Assembly: GCA_016617855.1 (NCBI GenBank)
Contig: JAECUM010005030.1
Coordinates: 1 to 64,000, forward strand
DNA from: Megalonaias nervosa
Lineage: Eukaryota > Mollusca > Bivalvia > Unionida > Unionidae
DNA: 64,000 nt
Direction: 5' to 3'
Below, in pieces: positions 58,790 through 64,000 of this stretch (position 1 is its first letter; each line of letters begins with the position of its first letter). The translations under genes were made by a program, and so were the position numbers. The notes below the pieces were generated by a model. The model was given only the letters and a program-made list of their open reading frames with translations. It did not search any database and was not told where the DNA came from.

Positions 58790-61607
58790 TAGCAAATATA
58801 TTGTGGAGGAAATGGCTTCGATATTTCATTACTAATGTATACGTGTCAACAGCAGACAAGGTGCACCTTGTGCTTTATTTATTCGCACCTTGTCAGGTTA
58901 GAGGTAAAGTACTTAGAAACAATAAAGCTTCATGGGAAATAAAACCAAGTGTAAACACATAACCACGATTCTTAATGACAGAAGCACATCATACGTTTTC
59001 CTTGACCTAGTACTGGATCAGAATTCGGCAAAAATCAGAAAATGGTGTATTGCTACCGGTTTTATTCCCTGGCTCTTGTACATTGCATATATTTCTTTGC
59101 ATACGGACACTTGAACAGATCCAGTATATCCGTCATGTACTCTACGTATCAGTAGTCTGCTACGGTCCATTTTGTGGTAAGTGCTGTTTTATAAAATGGG
59201 TGATGAAGTCAGGGTACCAGACTCCAAATTTATAATCAATTCCAAATAGTATGGCAGATGCACAGTAATTGCCTCGTTTAGCATGAGAAAATGAAATGTA
59301 GATAGTCCATGTATTTATCTTCCACGCTAACCAAGCAATAGCCTGGTATAGATTTTGTAAAATTTGTTTAATTTTTTAAGAACGTATTTTTTTTTTTTTT
59401 TTTTTGTTTGTTTGTTTGTTTGTTTGTTGCAATTTTTATTTGACACAATTTAGCTTTTAAATTAAAATTCCGATGAATGATCTTCAACGTATAAGTCACA
59501 ATCTAAAATTCAGAGAGAGAGAGAGAGAGAGAACGAAATGCTATAAAATTACATCAAACTCCTCACGAGTTTTGAGAAATTTGAGCACCGCGAACAAATT
59601 TTACCTCAAGCAAACTTGAAATGTGGACTGTCTTATTATGGCAGTGCATATTAATTAGTAGGAATGCAGATGAGACGAGTAAAACTTGTGAGAATTCGTT
59701 TTTTTTAATGTCCTTAAATTTATGACACACAGGTGGTAATGCCAGAGTTTCGAATGTTTGCAAAAAAGGAATTTAACAACTCTTTTTGTCTTCATAAATG
59801 ATCGCAGTGATAAAATTGTACCTTTGGGAAAAAAGCATTAGAAAATTCTTAAAAAGTCTATGTCAAATCACAAACATAAATCTAAACGAAATACAGATAG
59901 ATTGAGGTTAATAGAAAGGTCGGTTTAATTTTTATAGATTTAGCAAAACATTACAACGAATTGGACTTAAACCAATTTGTCAAGAAATAAGCTAAAACAA
60001 CAAAAGTACGAATGATGGAGAGCTTTCGTGTGATAGATGGAAAACCTGAAGCCGAGACCCCAGATGAAAGAGTTTCATTTGGTCTTAGTCTGAATTTAGT
60101 TGCCACCAAGATCAGTTGCTCCATGCCAGAATCTAATCGACTGACTGGCCCAGGTAGTCACATGGTGTAGTAATGACTGATGCTTAAAGCCCAAATGATC
60201 ATTTTTAAATGTCCACTGGCTTTAGACGAAGGCCCGTTGGCTTTCAACTCAGTCCACAACTGGATGAACCAATAATTAGGTTGCCCTACCTTGCTTGATA
60301 TAGATAAAAAAGAAAGATCCACGTCTTGGACAGTCACAGCTCATGCGAAACAATTACCAACTCTTCTAGTCCAAACGACCGGTTTAGAATCGCGGCCTTT
60401 AAAAATTAATCGCCCTTACTGATACATACTGAAGCCATTATAGTTATTGAAGTTAGTCGCAGTTATAGACCAACTATAATATCGCCACTCCAATTTCCGT
60501 TTCATCCGGGTATAAATTAAAAACTACATCATATATAGAAATGATTTATTGGAAGTCAACAAGATTGAAAACAGCTTATCCGATGGCTATATATGTCAAA
60601 ATAATTTGAGTGACAACGGTGTATGTCTGATAAACAATACTAAATGGTAGTTAAAACGATTTATCACATTTAGACTTTGGAGCAATATATTTTTATTTTT
60701 TCTATTCAAGTGTTTATAGTTTAAGGGCCGTTTCAAGATATCTGTCATTGCTCATTTAAAAACTAAAAACACGGCATGCTATTAGGTGTTTCTGTTTCTA
60801 AAGTTTCTTTTACCGTTTTACACCTTTTGTATTGGCTGATTTATTAAATCATTTATTGCTGGTTGACCCCCCTACCTTTTTTTATTATCTTAGTCTCGTG
60901 CCTCATGTAACAGTCACTTTATCAGATCTTTGATTATCAGAAGACGACCGCAAATGCACGTGCTGAAATTCGTTAGTTATTAACGTCATATTAATACGAA
61001 TATTTGACGATCATGAAAATCTGATGTTTTGCTCCTCCATTAGCTTGTCGTGTTTCTTTTCGTTAAAAACAAACTTAGAAGTCATATTTAATCATTTTAT
61101 GCCCCTTACAACAAGAAGCATCTTTACTCCATGATTTGGCGATTGCCAGATCGGTATATAGGTCGTAACGTCTACCAGATTAACCACATCATACGTGCCT
61201 TATTTCGTTCCATATGAAACCCGTCAAAATGTTTGTTATACTTTCGTAGACAAGCTAGGTCAGAGGGCTATTACAAAAATTCGGTCGGTGATGAGGCTAT
61301 GCACAGTCGTCTCTGACCTTGATATAATTTATTGACTTGGAAATGCGAAGATCACGTTCCAGAAAAATTATCGGCGATACGTTATATAATTTTAAATATT
61401 TGCGAAAACTTTATTAACTATAGCAACATTTCCATGCAGGTCACTGCATCAAGATCTGAAACATTATTTAAACGTTCGATTTTCATTGAATTTTGGATTT
61501 GGACCCTTTTTTAAGAAAACTAAGCCAGTGAATTTCTTTCAGCAATTATAATGACCACTACTATAACTACAACAGCTGCGATTTTTCATACTCCTATTAA
61601 TACCGCT
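58790..61607. other. No recognisable gene
   Basis: CpG-retaining unique sequence with poly-T/(TTTG)n at 59390-59426 and (GA)n at 59514-59532. All reading frames are short. Confidence 0.5.
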
Positions 61608-61621
61608 ACTACTATTCTTGC

Positions 61622-61930
61622 ACACCGTTCCGGTGGCCTAGTGGTTAGAGCGTTCGCCTCGGATGCGGGAGGTCGCGAGTTCGAACCCCGGCCAAGTCAT
61701 ACCAAAGAGTTATTAAAAAATGGTACCAACAGCTGCCTAGTTAGGCGCTCAGCATTAAGACTTTACTGTTGGGACTTGTCGGCCTGGTGTCAGGTTAATG
61801 TGACCGGGTGCAACATGATGCTACATGTCTACGGCATGATGCCCCAGTGCTAGACATCACTCTAAACTGCCACACTGCATTCATCGTAGCGATATGCCTG
61901 AAAATTGTTATGGCTACGTTAAAATCCAAA

Positions 61931-61970
<40 letters not shown>
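61622..61970 (+). mobile_element. SINE family B, youngest-looking full-length copy
   Basis: It is flanked by a 14-base duplication with one mismatch (ACTACTATTCTTGC at 61608-61621 and 61971-61984). A and B boxes are intact and CpG-rich (GGTCGCGAGTTCGAACCCCG). The tail is a 40-base CA run. Confidence 0.94.
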
Positions 61971-61974
<4 letters not shown>

Positions 61975-61984
61975 CTATTGTTGC

Positions 61985-62406
61985 TGCTGTTGCAAGTAAA
62001 TGGTTAAGGTATCATGGCACTGTTCTGAGATGCCGTATAAAATCCACATAAGAAACATGAGAGCTATTAGTCAAACATGTTATTATTATTACATGGTCTG
62101 ACCGGGTTGGGTTGGCATGATGTATGCCAGCTAGTGGGTTAGGCATCGAAAATGCACGCGCTGCTCGTGTACAGTTCATCTGCGTTTAAAAATGCCTTTT
62201 GCACGTTTACACATTATGCATTTAATAGTAAAGTTTTTATCAAGTTATGATTGGTTAACTACAAGGACACCTTTTTAAGGATAGTATGCTTTTGATCGAC
62301 ATTTCAAGTCTTGTTCGCAGTTACAAAAGGTTTTGCACATGACATTAGTTTTTAAACAAGGAGCCAAAAGGTTGATAGAACGTATCACTATAGCATTAGG
62401 AAAGTC
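61985..62406. other. No recognisable gene
   Basis: Nothing recognised. Confidence 0.45.
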
Positions 62407-62408
62407 GC

Positions 62409-62452
<44 letters not shown>
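62407..62452. repeat. (GC)n(GT)n alternating purine-pyrimidine tract
   Basis: About 9 GC units followed by about 14 GT units, a classical candidate for left-handed Z-DNA. Confidence 0.9.
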
Positions 62453-62454
<2 letters not shown>

Positions 62455-62494
62455 GACAAACAGATTAAATAACGTTTTGGAAATCGAGAAGTTA

Positions 62495-62960
62495 GGAACA
62501 ACCTTGACCTTTGAGCGAGGGGCTTGATTATAACGTAGGACAAGTTATGGACCTATGTAAAGTTTTTGAAAATAACTGAAGTAATTAAATGCGTAAGTTT
62601 GGATAGGGAAACAGCCCGTTGACTTACATTATTCCCTGTTGTGACCATGACTTTGTATAAAATGCTAAAGATTCAATAAAAAAAAAAAATTCCATTCTGA
62701 TACAAAAGTTATACAAGTACATGGAAAAAGATCGCTGATTTATATTTTCCTTCCTGTAACTTTGACCTTGAGGCGGAGTTCGCGGCTATGGTATGTGATA
62801 CAACGTCTATACATCGTATACGAACTTAAGAAGAATTAAAATATATTCCGTGACTCAAAAGTTATACTCCGGACAATGACACAGGTCACATAATTACATT
62901 ATCCCTGGCCGTGACTTGGACTTTGAGGCAGCGGCGTGGTTATGGTACACAGTACACTGT
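62495..62960. repeat. Degenerate repeat with 'gaccttgag' core
   Basis: Units at about 62500, 62640, 62758 and 62910 share 'YcctKYYgtgacYttgacYttgagg' and a following 'ggYtatggt' part. The frames at 62894-63163 on both strands lie largely in it. Confidence 0.55.
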
Positions 62961-63329
62961 CTAGTCACCATATATGCTGGGGTTGGGACGGCGGGGGAGG
63001 AAGTTTTCAGAAAATATTTCATCCCGTCACAAACTTTTGTGCCGAACAAGCAAATATTAAAAGACAGACGCATAGACGGGATCATGAGCGTAAGACAATA
63101 TACACTATTTAAGACGGACGTGTACAAAACAACGAAAGAAACGGATTTGTATTTGTAAAACACGTATTGTCAGACACCAACCCCATCCCCTTGCAGGGGG
63201 ACGAGGTGAATTTGAGCAAATCGTTCGACGTCAGTAAGCCAACCTTTAGATCGGAACCGACTGGATTAAATCAAGATGTCCCGCACTTGCACTTGGGACA
63301 TAAAGGAGAATGAGTATAGGTGCTTTCAC

Positions 63330-63333
<4 letters not shown>

Positions 63334-63402
<69 letters not shown>
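63334..63402. repeat. (TC)n(CA)n microsatellite
   Basis: Same composite form as the SINE-B tail at 50.6 kb, but no SINE body precedes it. Confidence 0.95.
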
Positions 63403-63404
<2 letters not shown>

Positions 63405-63603
63405 GAGGAGGGCAATAAATGAGATACATGTATCATCACGTGTTCAATACAGGCTGCATGGCTGCCCACAGACGGAAAATGTCATCTAAGATGAACGTTT
63501 AGAAAATTTTTTGGTGGTGGGGACCTTAAAAAAAAGGCAATAAAAAGTGGCAAGGACAGTTATATTTACGGTGAGTCTTAACTCACAATCCCTTTTAAAA
63601 ATA

Positions 63604-63745
63604 CCAGACGTATCAACCAGAAAGCCATCTTCTATACTGGATCCAAAGACCTGACCCATCAACCAGAAAAGTCAGCATATTTACTGGATCCAAAGACAAG
63701 ACCCATCAACCTGAAAGCCAGCTTTACTGGATCAAAAGCTGTTTT
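63604..63745. repeat. 47-bp tandem repeat, three units
   Basis: Units contain ATCAACCAGAAAGCCA, TTTACTGGATCCAAAGAC and a trailing 'gaccc'. The third is shortened. Confidence 0.85.
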
Positions 63746-64000
63746 CACACGTGTGCCAGAAGTAGAATCATTCTTTGGCCAGGGCAATCTTTGCCATCTT
63801 TCGGACGATAAGTACACATGACCCACTACGTAATGTCGATGACCTCCCACGTTATTGTTCCGGTAACCGTGAGAGAAATTGCAATATGGAAACATGTTTA
63901 AGCTTATGAATATATTGCAATACTGACGGAATAAATTGGTCTGGAATCTAAAGAGTACCAGCAGGTGCGTTCCTTTTTTTCTACGGCAAGAAGTAGGATT
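63746..64000. other. No recognisable gene
   Basis: The minus-strand frame 63659-63895 overlaps the repeat and is unsupported. Confidence 0.5.

Overview
The window looks like nuclear DNA of an invertebrate animal, most likely a mollusc and probably a bivalve. It is AT-rich and intron-rich. It carries tRNA-derived SINEs, hAT, pogo/Tigger and PIF/Harbinger-like elements, an L2/CR1-type LINE end, and many micro- and minisatellites. There is no bacterial gene organisation. The bivalve assignment is an inference from repeat style.

The one host gene I can assemble is on the + strand. Three exons (19246-19499, 25403-26107, 31923-32213) join in phase and encode most of a DegT/DnrJ/EryC1/StrS-family PLP-dependent aminotransferase, a family best known from bacterial amino-sugar synthesis. 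The active-site lysine and the cofactor-binding aspartate are present. Two possible upstream exons lie at 15134-15183 and 15303-15386. Promoter and true N terminus are unresolved.

Layout. 0-11 kb is CpG-retaining intergenic DNA with SINE pieces, a nearly intact hAT transposon (3847-6688, 8-bp target duplication, one frameshift) and a 108-bp fold-back palindrome. From about 11-12.5 kb to 49.4 kb the DNA is CpG-poor. This block holds the aminotransferase gene, a degenerate Tigger element with two related MITEs, a Harbinger-like MITE, SINEs and a 2.7-kb array of 52-bp repeats just after the stop codon. The block ends beside a canonical AATAAA at 49311. From 49.4 to 64 kb the sequence is CpG-retaining again. 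That part holds several minisatellites, one of which keeps both strands open, an L2/CR1-like LINE 3' end, more SINEs, and an hAT MITE sitting inside one unit of a tandem repeat.

The most informative pattern is that copies of the same SINE families have lost CpG inside the central block and kept it outside. This fits the mosaic gene-body methylation known in molluscs and gives a sequence-only estimate of where a germline-transcribed unit lies. Most short reading frames in the window are chance or lie in repeats.
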